Shown: positions 40,247 to 48,231 of the stretch, piece after piece
Layout of the letters: every line of letters begins with the position of its first letter
Position numbering within the stretch: the first letter of the stretch is position 1
Assembly: GCA_910586245.1 (NCBI GenBank)
Contig: CAJUFY010000001.1
Span: 1 to 64,000, forward strand
Direction of reading: 5' to 3'
Source of the DNA: an uncultured Christensenella sp.
Lineage (GTDB): Bacteria > Bacillota > Clostridia > Christensenellales > Borkfalkiaceae
Length of the DNA stretch: 64,000 nucleotides
Made by a program: the position numbers and the translations under genes
The notes under the pieces: generated by a model
The model's database searches: none
The model's input: the letters and a program-made list of their open reading frames with translations, nothing else
What the model was told of the DNA's origin: nothing

Positions 40247-40318
40247 ATGAAAAAAGGTATGCGCGATATCTCGCTTGACGACTCTAAAACTCTAAAACAA
40301 AAACTTCTTCAAGAGTAA
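40247..40318 (+). CDS. Possible 23-residue peptide in the leader
   Basis: ATG at 40247, about 10 nt after the predicted transcript start, encodes a charged peptide beginning MKKGMRDISLDDSK. No ribosome site. It could be a leader peptide or the remains of a longer gene; I recognise no family. Confidence 0.25.
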   Translation: MKKGMRDISLDDSKTLKQKLLQE

Positions 40319-40361
40319 ATTTTTCAATTTCGAACTGATTTTAACTTTTTAGGGAGGAAAA

Positions 40362-40931
40362 ATGCCGGATTACACGTTAGAAGACAAATACGACTTCATC
40401 AAACAAAATATCATCAAATGCACTTCCGAAAAAAATCCGATTGCGATCGCATTAAACATTATGCGAAAGGATTTTATCAATCTTCACGGTCCGGAACATC
40501 ATTTTCTTGACGGCGCGGCATTTTTAACGGCGTACAGAAACGCCGACGGAGTAATCGATCTCGACCGTTGTTTAGACGAACTTGCAAAACGGACGGTTAA
40601 AATGCCGGGTGCGATGTGCGGCCATTGGGGGATTTGCGGTTCTTTGGCTTCCGTCGGAGCCGCTTTATCCATTCTTCACGGCACAAGCCCGCTGAGTACA
40701 GACGAACATTACAAACAAAATATGGAATACACTGCTGCAGTTCTGGCGGAAATGAGCAAAATCGGCGGTGCAAGATGTTGCAAAAGAAACGCTTTTCTTT
40801 CCCTTTCCCTTGCGGCAAAATTTGTAAAAGAAAAATATAACGTCGAAATGGAATCCAGGGATATTCAATGCGAATTTTCCCCTTTCAACAATCAATGCTT
40901 GAAAAATGCATGCCCTTTTTACCACACGTAA
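40362..40931 (+). CDS. DUF5714-family cysteine-rich protein
   Basis: 189 residues with clustered Cys and His: HGPEHHFLDGAAFLTAYRN, MPGAMCGHWGICGSLASVGAALSI, GGARCCKRNAFLSL, and a C-terminal CEFSPFNNQCLKNACPFY. The pattern matches DUF5714, which often accompanies radical-SAM or metal-related genes; the ligand is unknown but metal or cluster binding is likely. ATG 40362 has a GGGAGG site. It is first of three close plus-strand genes. Confidence 0.75.
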   Translation: MPDYTLEDKYDFIKQNIIKCTSEKNPIAIALNIMRKDFINLHGPEHHFLDGAAFLTAYRNADGVIDLDRCLDELAKRTVKMPGAMCGHWGICGSLASVGAALSILHGTSPLSTDEHYKQNMEYTAAVLAEMSKIGGARCCKRNAFLSLSLAAKFVKEKYNVEMESRDIQCEFSPFNNQCLKNACPFYHT

Positions 40932-40968
40932 ACAAATCAAAACGGGCGGTTGTCCGAAGGAGAAACTT

Positions 40969-41427
40969 ATGAAAAAATATATCAAATACGCGGCGGTATT
41001 TTTGGCTCTGGGGCTCGCGCTCGGCGTATTCTACCGCGAATTTTCCAAAGCGTACGGCGTCGTAAATACCTATTCCACGCTCGGACTTGCGCACACGCAC
41101 TTCCTCGTTTTGGGTGTCGCGTTCACGTTGCTGATCGGATTGATAAACGAAAAAGTCGGCGCATGCGGCAAACTGTATCGATGGGCGTTCCCCGCTTACT
41201 GCACGGGCGTGCTCGGCGCGGGAATCATGATGACGGTGCGCGGAATTCTTGACGTTCTGGTTCAATCGGATAAAGTGGTTTATACCGTGTCAAGCGCAGC
41301 AAACGGCGCGATTGCGGGGATTTCCGGTTTGTTTCATGCAATTCTCGGAATCGGGCTGGTTCTGATTTTCGTTGCATGGCTCACGAAAAAACCTGTCAAA
41401 AAAGACGAAACGAATACACTTTTATGA
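40969..41427 (+). CDS. DUF2871-family membrane protein
   Basis: 152 residues with four membrane helices. The typical segments are LGLALGVFYREFSKAYGV and THFLVLGVAFTLLIGL. Function unknown. ATG 40969 follows GAAGGAGAAA, 37 bp after the DUF5714 stop, so it is probably co-transcribed. Confidence 0.78.
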   Translation: MKKYIKYAAVFLALGLALGVFYREFSKAYGVVNTYSTLGLAHTHFLVLGVAFTLLIGLINEKVGACGKLYRWAFPAYCTGVLGAGIMMTVRGILDVLVQSDKVVYTVSSAANGAIAGISGLFHAILGIGLVLIFVAWLTKKPVKKDETNTLL

Positions 41428-41448
41428 CCGAAATACGGAGAAACAAAC

Positions 41449-41820
41449 GTGCAAATTGAAAAGATAACCAAAGACGGCGTCGAAATCGCGCACGTCAAAT
41501 CCGACCGCATTTTGATAACCGACGCGCAGAGCGCCCTCGATTTGATGATGACCGCGCATTACGAAACGGGCGCGAGAAATATCGCAATTTCAAAAGATTT
41601 AATCGCGGATCGGTTCTTTATCTTGAGTAGCGGGCTTGCGGGCGAAATTTTGCAAAAATTCGTAAACTATCAGTTCCGTATCGCGATTTACGGCGATTAT
41701 TCGAAGTATACGAGCAAACCGTTAAAAGACTTTATCTACGAAAGCAACAACGGACGCGACGTCTATTTTACGGATGATTTGAAATGCGCGATCAAAAAAC
41801 TGACCGAAACACATCCATAA
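41449..41820 (+). CDS. DUF4180-family protein
   Basis: 123 residues, no membrane segment. Features typical of DUF4180: VKSDRILITDAQSALDLMM, IAISKDLIADRFFILSSGLAGEILQKFVNYQFRIAIYGDYS and FIYESNNGRDVYF. Function unknown. GTG start at 41449, after a GGAG sequence. Last gene of the accessory patch, ended by a terminator shared with the convergent operon. Confidence 0.8.
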   Translation: MQIEKITKDGVEIAHVKSDRILITDAQSALDLMMTAHYETGARNIAISKDLIADRFFILSSGLAGEILQKFVNYQFRIAIYGDYSKYTSKPLKDFIYESNNGRDVYFTDDLKCAIKKLTETHP

Positions 41821-41833
41821 TATTCGGAGATAT

Positions 41834-41866
41834 AAAAAAAGAGGAGCAGTCGGCTCCTCTTTTTTT
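41834..41866. terminator. Bidirectional terminator between convergent operons
   Basis: GAGGAGC / GCTCCTC flanked by A7 and T7. It ends both the DUF4180 operon (+) and the SipW-type surface operon (-). Confidence 0.9.
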
Positions 41867-44585
41867 ACGGGTAAGACAAATAAAAGATATAATTTTTTCT
41901 GATTTTAAAGTTTTCGAAGATCAGTTCGTAATATACGGTTGCGCCGTTCTTTTCCGCCGTGAAATAGTAATCGGGCGGCATCGCGGGATCTCGTTCCGCA
42001 ACCTGCCGATAGCGCGCCGTAATCCCCTTCGTCACGTGATCCTTGATCGTCACGCGCGACGGATCGGCGGTGTGCTTGCGCACCTCCCGATTGATCAGCT
42101 GCGCCAGCAGATTGTCCCCTGCCGTCCCGCCGTCGCTGCGATCCGTCCCCTTGACCGAAACGCCGATCGGGTAACTTGCGGTAAAGAGCGCTTCCACCGC
42201 TTCGTGATTGATGAATTTTTGCGATACCGCGCCCGCAGGCAAAGGATGATCGGGATCGACGAGCTGCGCGCCGTCTGCGGTTTCGTAATATTCCGAATAC
42301 GCGCCGAGGTCTTCGCCGTATATTTTTACAAAAATGTTGGTATGGCGGAAGGCGTACAAACCGATATTAAACGCGATTCCGTTATCTTCGTAATCGGGAC
42401 GGAACACGAGAATGATATCGTAAACGCCGCGCTTTTCTTCGTCTTTTAGTTGAATGAACTTCTGCGTGCCGTCGTAACCGTTTACTTTCGTTTCGACCAG
42501 ATTAAAATATTCGCCGAACCCGTGCACGTAGAGCTGACCCGCAAATTTTAACGAATCGTACGCATAATTTTCGTCCGTAAAGTTGAGATCGGATCGGTAG
42601 TTTTCCTGAAACCGAATCTGAAAATACGCCGTGGTCGCCTCGGTGAGATCGACGCCCTGCAAAATATAGCTGTATGGAAATTCGTTGTGAACGTTGTCGC
42701 CGTCCGCCGTCGTGTCGTCGCCCGCGCCGTATCCGAACAGGGTATTGTTGATCAGACGGAAACTCTTTTCCGTACGGTTATACCCCTCTTTGATTGCGGT
42801 TTCCTTGGAGTATACGTCGGCTGTATAATCCTTTTCCGCAGATTCGCACACGTTCAAGTTTTCGATATATTTTGCTTCCCGCACCTTTTCGGCAACGAGC
42901 ATAAACGATCGTCCGTTGACGTGCGACTTTGCAATCGGCAAAAGATTTTTTCCCGATAGCGATTCGAAGACGCCGTCGCCCGCGCGCTTGCTCACCAACG
43001 CGGCGCGCAGGTTTTCGAGCAAACCGGTGCGATCCGCGGTATCCTGTGCCGAAACGACGGGCGCAACAAACAGATATAAGTTGTACAACCCTCTGCCGTA
43101 CGCGCGGATGGTCTGCGGAATATTTTTGTTGTCCTCTTTCGTCGGATCTCTTCCGAACCGATAGACGGTATTCCAGTTCCCCGGCCAGGACGCCGCCCCC
43201 GCGAAACAGCCGTCGAATTTAAATTCCAAAGCAAAATATCCGTCGATATCCACGTTGGATAGCACCGAAACGCGAATATTAGTCAGTGTCTGCGTCCCGT
43301 AGGAAAAATTCGCCTGCTCCGAAGTATAGAACGTATATAATTCGTGCTGATCGAGCGTCTGCGTTTCCGCCGCGCCGCCCTCTTCGTTTTGATAAGTAGG
43401 AACGACTTTCACGGCGTCCCCGCCGCCGTCCGCAACCGTCTTTGCGCTGTACCCCTTTCCGTTCGAAAATTTCGGGAAAAGACGGATGACGTTATTTTCA
43501 TCGGCATACCGCTCGAAACTTTCGATGATATCGAAATACTGCCTGACTTCCGAAGGGCAAAACGCGCCGTGCGACGCGTCGGGCTCGCCGTTTTTTCCCG
43601 TATATTCGGTGCCCGCGTTTGCCGCGGCAAAATCTTCGCGCGCATAATACGGCGCGGTGTATTGTTTGTTTACGCCCTGATACGACCACGGACGCGCGGT
43701 ATCCACGTACGACCAGCACGAAAAAGAATAGACGAACCAGGCGCGCGGATCGCACATATCCGAAAACGGCGTGAGCGCGACGCGGTTGTAATAGGCGTTG
43801 GTAAAATCTTCGAACGCCTCGATCCGAATCGGCAGATACCGCCCCTCGTCTTTGGCGAGGGTGGGCCAGTACCCGAAGCGGTCGTACAAATGCAGATTGC
43901 GCCAGTTGTGCTGTTCCCCGCTTTCGTCCCACGTTACCGTGTCTTCGGCGGAATTATTCTTATCCGTTCTCGGCACGCTGACCGAGAGCGGATAGTCGCG
44001 CGCGACGCCGTCGTCCGTCGGGTTACCGTAAAGATATTTTAAATTGCCCTGCGTCGCGTGGCGGTACGTTCCGTTGTCGTACCAGGTCACGTTCGTTTTG
44101 GGGAGCGAAGCGTCCGTCTGCTGCCAGAGCGCGCTCCCGTCGTAATTCTGCCCGTAAGCGTAACGGATATAACTGTATTGCGTAGAAACGAAAGTATCGT
44201 TTTGGGAAACGTCTTTCAGATACGCAACGTCGCCGCCCTTTTCGCCCGCCACGCGATAATCGACGGAACCGTCCTGCGCGACGACGGGCTCGATATAACC
44301 GTATTTCTCTTCGGGCGCGATCGCAGTCTTCCCGTCGAGCAGATCGAGATAATCGTTCAGATACAGCGTAGAGGGATAAAGATAAATCACGTAATTTTTG
44401 ATTCGGTTGGTCGAATCGTCGTCATCCGCCTTTTTAATGCCGTAATTTTCGAGAATATCGTCCTTCACGCCCTTTAAGTTCTGCACGGAAGTCTGCGTCA
44501 TATCGATATGCCACGTCGCAAAAGCCGCGGTGCAAATGCACGCGGCAAGAAAAACGGAAATTACGATCAAAGCAATTTTTTTCAT
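41865..44585 (-). CDS. Large exported protein of the SipW/TasA-like operon (906 aa)
   Basis: 906 residues, no family recognised. The N-terminus is an export signal ending in AAFATWHIDMTQ, with the small-residue-Trp junction also seen in its two operon partners, so it is likely also a SipW-type substrate. The body is rich in Asp, Tyr, Asn and Thr with many WxxxF-like beta segments. No C-terminal anchor is visible. As the last gene of the operon after two TasA-like fibre candidates and the peptidase, it may be a tip, adhesin or assembly factor for the fibre. A ribosome site AGGTGA precedes ATG 44585. Confidence 0.65.
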   Translation of the reverse strand: MKKIALIVISVFLAACICTAAFATWHIDMTQTSVQNLKGVKDDILENYGIKKADDDDSTNRIKNYVIYLYPSTLYLNDYLDLLDGKTAIAPEEKYGYIEPVVAQDGSVDYRVAGEKGGDVAYLKDVSQNDTFVSTQYSYIRYAYGQNYDGSALWQQTDASLPKTNVTWYDNGTYRHATQGNLKYLYGNPTDDGVARDYPLSVSVPRTDKNNSAEDTVTWDESGEQHNWRNLHLYDRFGYWPTLAKDEGRYLPIRIEAFEDFTNAYYNRVALTPFSDMCDPRAWFVYSFSCWSYVDTARPWSYQGVNKQYTAPYYAREDFAAANAGTEYTGKNGEPDASHGAFCPSEVRQYFDIIESFERYADENNVIRLFPKFSNGKGYSAKTVADGGGDAVKVVPTYQNEEGGAAETQTLDQHELYTFYTSEQANFSYGTQTLTNIRVSVLSNVDIDGYFALEFKFDGCFAGAASWPGNWNTVYRFGRDPTKEDNKNIPQTIRAYGRGLYNLYLFVAPVVSAQDTADRTGLLENLRAALVSKRAGDGVFESLSGKNLLPIAKSHVNGRSFMLVAEKVREAKYIENLNVCESAEKDYTADVYSKETAIKEGYNRTEKSFRLINNTLFGYGAGDDTTADGDNVHNEFPYSYILQGVDLTEATTAYFQIRFQENYRSDLNFTDENYAYDSLKFAGQLYVHGFGEYFNLVETKVNGYDGTQKFIQLKDEEKRGVYDIILVFRPDYEDNGIAFNIGLYAFRHTNIFVKIYGEDLGAYSEYYETADGAQLVDPDHPLPAGAVSQKFINHEAVEALFTASYPIGVSVKGTDRSDGGTAGDNLLAQLINREVRKHTADPSRVTIKDHVTKGITARYRQVAERDPAMPPDYYFTAEKNGATVYYELIFENFKIRKNYIFYLSYP

Positions 44586-44612
44586 GACGTCACCTGCTTA
44601 CACAACGGAATT

Positions 44613-45302
44613 TCAAACGCCTTCCTCCCAGCTCTGCATAAATTCCAACCGGAACAGAGAAGAAAAGCGTTCGGGCAATGCTCCGTAGCGATCGAGAGAA
44701 TCGGGCGCGGCGGAACGAACGTACGTAAAAAAACGGTTGAGCGTGACCGTGGTTAGCCGAAAGGTAAACAGTCCGTTTTCGTAGAAAAAGTCGGAATCGG
44801 TCAGCTCAGGATCGCCGAAATGATCGGTCTGTTCGATCGCAAGCTGCTTTAAGTCGAGATAGCCGTTCGCCTGTAATCTCGTATTGTAAAATTCGGTATG
44901 CGTGAGAAAGGATTCCATAGATTCGGGTACGGAAAGCCGCATTCCGAACGTTACCTTCCGCCATGCTTCGTTCTCTTCCAGTTCGGGAATATGATTCGCG
45001 TCCGCCTGAAACGTGACGGTAAATTCGGTATCCGTCATCGGTTTTAAGGTCACGGGATCGTTTTTATAGAAGGATACACCCGTGATCGTGGGATTCACGC
45101 CTGCGCCCGTACCGCCGTCGATGACGGCGTGCATAATGTCGCGCACCTGAAATTTTCCGAGCGTCGCGCTCTGCGTCACCCGCACGCCGAGATCGCCGTC
45201 CGCTCTGCGTTCGGCGGAAAAATTCCAAAGGGCGAATCCCGTACCGAAAATTGCCGCAGCGCACGTTAAGGCAAGCGCAGCCGCAGCGGCGCGCTTAAAC
45301 AT
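44613..45302 (-). CDS. TasA/camelysin-like fibre subunit candidate B
   Basis: 229 residues. The signal region ALTCAAAIFGTGFALWNFSAERRADGD has the SipW-dependent pattern (hydrophobic stretch, then G-x-x-x-x-Trp), and the mature part starts with a beta-rich LGVRVTQ segment, as in the paralogue at 46186. Such proteins in Bacillus form surface fibres. Its start overlaps the sipW stop by 8 bp. Sequence similarity to the first subunit is limited beyond the N-terminal 40 residues. Confidence 0.7.
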   Translation of the reverse strand: MFKRAAAAALALTCAAAIFGTGFALWNFSAERRADGDLGVRVTQSATLGKFQVRDIMHAVIDGGTGAGVNPTITGVSFYKNDPVTLKPMTDTEFTVTFQADANHIPELEENEAWRKVTFGMRLSVPESMESFLTHTEFYNTRLQANGYLDLKQLAIEQTDHFGDPELTDSDFFYENGLFTFRLTTVTLNRFFTYVRSAAPDSLDRYGALPERFSSLFRLEFMQSWEEGV

Positions 45303-46158
45303 CTGCGTCTTCCTCCCCGTCTATCTCCGCGGCAACAAAATTCAGACGTTTTTCGTAACTGCGCGCAACGAGCCGTTCGGAAAGATCGAAAACGGCGAGC
45401 AACAACAAGACGAAAATCAACGCGATGATTCCGATATCCGATTGCATGTAGATGAGCAACACGCCCAAAAATCCCGCATGATAGCCGTTGAATTTTCCCA
45501 CGATGCGATCGGCGGATATTCCGATTTCCCCGCCGAAGGACGTAGCGTTCGCATCGCCCATCGTCGTAAAGAGCCGCTCCCCGCCGCTTTCCGTAATTTC
45601 CACGATACGGTGCACGTACAAATCGTTTTCATACGTAAACGCGATGATATCCCCTTCTTTCAGCGCGTCGGGCAGTGTTTTCCGAATGCCGATTAAAGCA
45701 TATTGATGAATGCGCACGCCGTCGTCGTGCGCGGCGAGATACGCGTTATTTTCGTTCTTTTCCTGCATGGAACCCGTATACACGGTGAGATACGTCGTAT
45801 CGCCGAAAAAGAACTGCTCCCCCTGCGCGCGAAACACGATCGCAAAAATCGATACCGTAAGTACGAATCCGATCATGACCAAAAACAGCACGTCGGAAAC
45901 GATGCGCACGGTCCGTTCGGATTTGCGCCGCTTGGCAAGAAATTCGCCCGCGGTGAGCCCCTCCTCCGCGCACTTACGAAAGCGCGCATATAATTTGTTT
46001 TTCAATTGCGCGTCTTCCGCGCCGAAAGAAACCGCTTGGGATTTCGCCCTGCCGTAAAGAAAAACCAGCGCGGCAAAAGACGCGGACATACAAACGATTA
46101 CGATCACCGAAATCGCAAGCGACATGTGCGGAAGCGATTGCAGCAAATTTGTCGTCAC
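45295..46158 (-). CDS. sipW: SipW-type signal peptidase I
   Basis: 287 residues, ER/archaeal-type (S26B). The catalytic Ser lies in TVYTGSMQ. The base is His in LYVHRIVEI, in place of the Lys of standard bacterial enzymes. The GDIIAFTYEN, GDAN and RIVGK motifs follow. There are membrane helices at both ends and one at about 95-115. SipW cuts the signal peptides of TasA-type fibre subunits, and here it is flanked by three exported proteins with SipW-style junctions. GTG 46158 follows GGAGGG. Confidence 0.9.
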   Translation of the reverse strand: MTTNLLQSLPHMSLAISVIVIVCMSASFAALVFLYGRAKSQAVSFGAEDAQLKNKLYARFRKCAEEGLTAGEFLAKRRKSERTVRIVSDVLFLVMIGFVLTVSIFAIVFRAQGEQFFFGDTTYLTVYTGSMQEKNENNAYLAAHDDGVRIHQYALIGIRKTLPDALKEGDIIAFTYENDLYVHRIVEITESGGERLFTTMGDANATSFGGEIGISADRIVGKFNGYHAGFLGVLLIYMQSDIGIIALIFVLLLLAVFDLSERLVARSYEKRLNFVAAEIDGEEDADV

Positions 46159-46185
46159 GGCGTTTCCCTCCTGCAATGTCCGACG

Positions 46186-47001
46186 TTAAACGATGTCACT
46201 GTTCGGATTGTATACTCTGAATTCGAGAATAAAGTCGGGGAACGCTTCGCCGCCTTCGGCACGGTTGGGAATTGCAACGTTGTAATTTTTATGCGTCACC
46301 ACGTCCGCAGCGCTTGCAGCGCCGCCGAGCGCGATGACCATGCTCTGATATTCGGCAAACGTTTTGGGCTTCGCAACGTGACCGGAGGAAGTTTCCGACG
46401 CGGCGTAATAAGAAAACGTGGTGTCGGTAAAAGTCCAGTTGAGCGTCACTTCATAAGAAGTCCCTTCGGTCGGGTCGGAAACGGTCGCATCCTTATCGAT
46501 GCTGATCGCCGAAACGGGCAGCCACTGGTTGAAACTTTCGTATTCGTTGTTCTTGTTGTGCTGGTGTTCGCCTGCGGAAGCCTGCGCGTCGCCCGTGCTC
46601 GTTTTAAAATCGTGTTCGCCGACGCCCGTATTGACGGTAACGTATTTTCCGAGCGTCGCTTTTTTAATATAAATGCTTACGTGATATTGCAGATCGTTTT
46701 CGTTCGCATCGTACGCGCTCTTGTTTACCGTCCATTTCGCGGAAATCGTTTTATCCGCGTCCTCGGTATACACCGTGCCGTTCAGGTTCCCCAAACCGAT
46801 TTTCGTCTGATCGAGCTGAACGGTGTTCGCGTTCCCCAAAACTTCCATCTTGCCGAACGACGCCGCTTCGGTAATCAGCATTCCCATATTCAGATCGGCG
46901 CGGCGCTGCGTAGAAAACGTCCAAGCCGAAAATCCCGCGCCTACCACCGCGGTAATCGCAAGCGCGGAAACGCCCAAAGCCACCAACTTCTTTTTTACCA
47001 T
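46186..47001 (-). CDS. TasA/camelysin-like fibre subunit candidate A
   Basis: 271 residues. The signal region is ALAITAVVGAGFSAWTFSTQRRADLN; the junction AWTFSTQRRAD is shared with candidate B. The mature part is beta-rich and ends in an EFRVYNPNSD segment. It is the first gene of the operon, consistent with the most abundant product. ATG 47001 follows AGAGAGG. The fibre role is inferred from the SipW neighbour and signal type; the fold itself is not verified. Confidence 0.75.
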   Translation of the reverse strand: MVKKKLVALGVSALAITAVVGAGFSAWTFSTQRRADLNMGMLITEAASFGKMEVLGNANTVQLDQTKIGLGNLNGTVYTEDADKTISAKWTVNKSAYDANENDLQYHVSIYIKKATLGKYVTVNTGVGEHDFKTSTGDAQASAGEHQHNKNNEYESFNQWLPVSAISIDKDATVSDPTEGTSYEVTLNWTFTDTTFSYYAASETSSGHVAKPKTFAEYQSMVIALGGAASAADVVTHKNYNVAIPNRAEGGEAFPDFILEFRVYNPNSDIV

Positions 47002-47108
47002 ACAGATACCTCTCTTTTTTCCGCCTTCGAAAACGGAAATTTTTATTCTCACTTTCAGTATAAGATTCGACAAATTGCTTGTCAATCCTCAGGCGGGCGC
47101 AAAACGGA

Positions 47109-47132
47109 ATCATAACCATTCCTAACAATTGA
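47109..47132. promoter_or_regulatory. Tandem 10-bp direct repeat upstream of the surface operon
   Basis: CATAACCATT and CCTAACAATT follow each other directly. They resemble the pair TCCTAACGAT / TCCTAACCGA before the response regulator at 63.5 kb. They lie about 110 bp upstream of the first subunit gene, in the promoter region. Confidence 0.35.
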
Positions 47133-47172
47133 TAAAAACGATCACTATGAAAATAATTTTCGGCAATCCAAA

Positions 47173-47202
47173 ATAAAAAAGCAGGCACGCAACCGTGCCC
47201 GC
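47173..47202 (-). terminator. Terminator of the sugar/URO-D operon
   Basis: GCAGGCACG / CGTGCCCGC with a T-rich tail on the minus strand, about 25 bp after the last stop codon at 47227. Confidence 0.85.
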
Positions 47203-47226
47203 TTCACCGATTTTCGCGGAAATCCT

Positions 47227-48228
47227 TTATTGACCGTAATAATCTTTCGCCGCCCGAAAAAAGCTTTCGACGTTTTTGAATGGCGCGAGCGGCGGAATAT
47301 CGCAACCCGAAGAGAGTACGAAGTTGGGATATTTCGCACAATCGCGCAGCAAGTTCTGCGTTTCTTCGTAAACGGATTCGGGCGTTCCGCCGAGGAACTG
47401 CGCCGCGGGGCTGATATTGCCCATGACGACCGTATCGGACGGAACGGCTTTCAAAACGTCGCGCATATCGACCGCGTCGCCGAAATGGTATGCTTTGCAG
47501 CCCGTGGAAAGAATCCCTTCCATCATCCGCACCGTACCGCTGCCGCAATTGTGGTACACGACGATGAAATTTTCGTCCTGACAGGCTTCTACGATCCGCT
47601 TCATATACGTTTCCGAAAATTCGGACGCGAGATCGGGCGAAAGCATGCCCGCAAGCGGTTCGGCAACGACAACCCCGTCCGCCCCCTTCTCTTTATAGGC
47701 GAGAACGTAATTCACGAGAAATTCCGTCGCTTTTTCCAGCACCGTTTTGAGCATATCGGGATCTTCGTAGCAAAGAATCATCGCTTCGGTGACGTCCACC
47801 AGTCTGCCTGCGAGCGAGAACGGTCCGATCACGCCCGCAAGTACGGGACGGTCGGAAATCAACGCCTTTGCCTTTTGAATCGCTTTGAGATAAATCCCCG
47901 CGCGCGCCGAAGTGACGGCGGGCACTTGCAGCGCTTCCGCTTCTTCGGGCGAAGTAACGAGCGCCCCCACGACGGTGGGAACCTCGCCGTCGGATACTTT
48001 GATTTGAGAGCCGAAGCATTCCGCCTCGACGGATAAATCCATCAGACTCACCGAAGCGAGCGTATCGAATTCGTCGGCGATGAGCTTCATGCCGCGCGCC
48101 TGATCTTCGCTGCTCGAAATGAGTTCGCGCACCGTAATATTCATTTTTTGGATCGCCGGATAGGACAGCACGGGCATCGGTTTTTGATTGCCCGTTTTTA
48201 TTTTTTCGATCCATTCGTACATATTCAT
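47227..48228 (-). CDS. URO-D/MtaA-family methyltransferase 1
   Basis: 333 residues of the uroporphyrinogen decarboxylase fold (pfam URO-D). The zinc triad of MtaA/MtbA-type corrinoid methyltransferases is kept: His and Cys in VVYHNCGSG and Cys in LSSGCDIPP. HemE proper lacks this triad and carries an N-terminal Arg motif absent here. Also seen: VIGPFSLAGRL and VAEPLAGMLSP. It should bind zinc and move methyl groups to or from a corrinoid or thiol. Last gene of the eight-gene sugar operon, with a GGAGG site before ATG 48228. Confidence 0.82.
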   Translation of the reverse strand: MNMYEWIEKIKTGNQKPMPVLSYPAIQKMNITVRELISSSEDQARGMKLIADEFDTLASVSLMDLSVEAECFGSQIKVSDGEVPTVVGALVTSPEEAEALQVPAVTSARAGIYLKAIQKAKALISDRPVLAGVIGPFSLAGRLVDVTEAMILCYEDPDMLKTVLEKATEFLVNYVLAYKEKGADGVVVAEPLAGMLSPDLASEFSETYMKRIVEACQDENFIVVYHNCGSGTVRMMEGILSTGCKAYHFGDAVDMRDVLKAVPSDTVVMGNISPAAQFLGGTPESVYEETQNLLRDCAKYPNFVLSSGCDIPPLAPFKNVESFFRAAKDYYGQ

Positions 48229-48231
48229 AAT

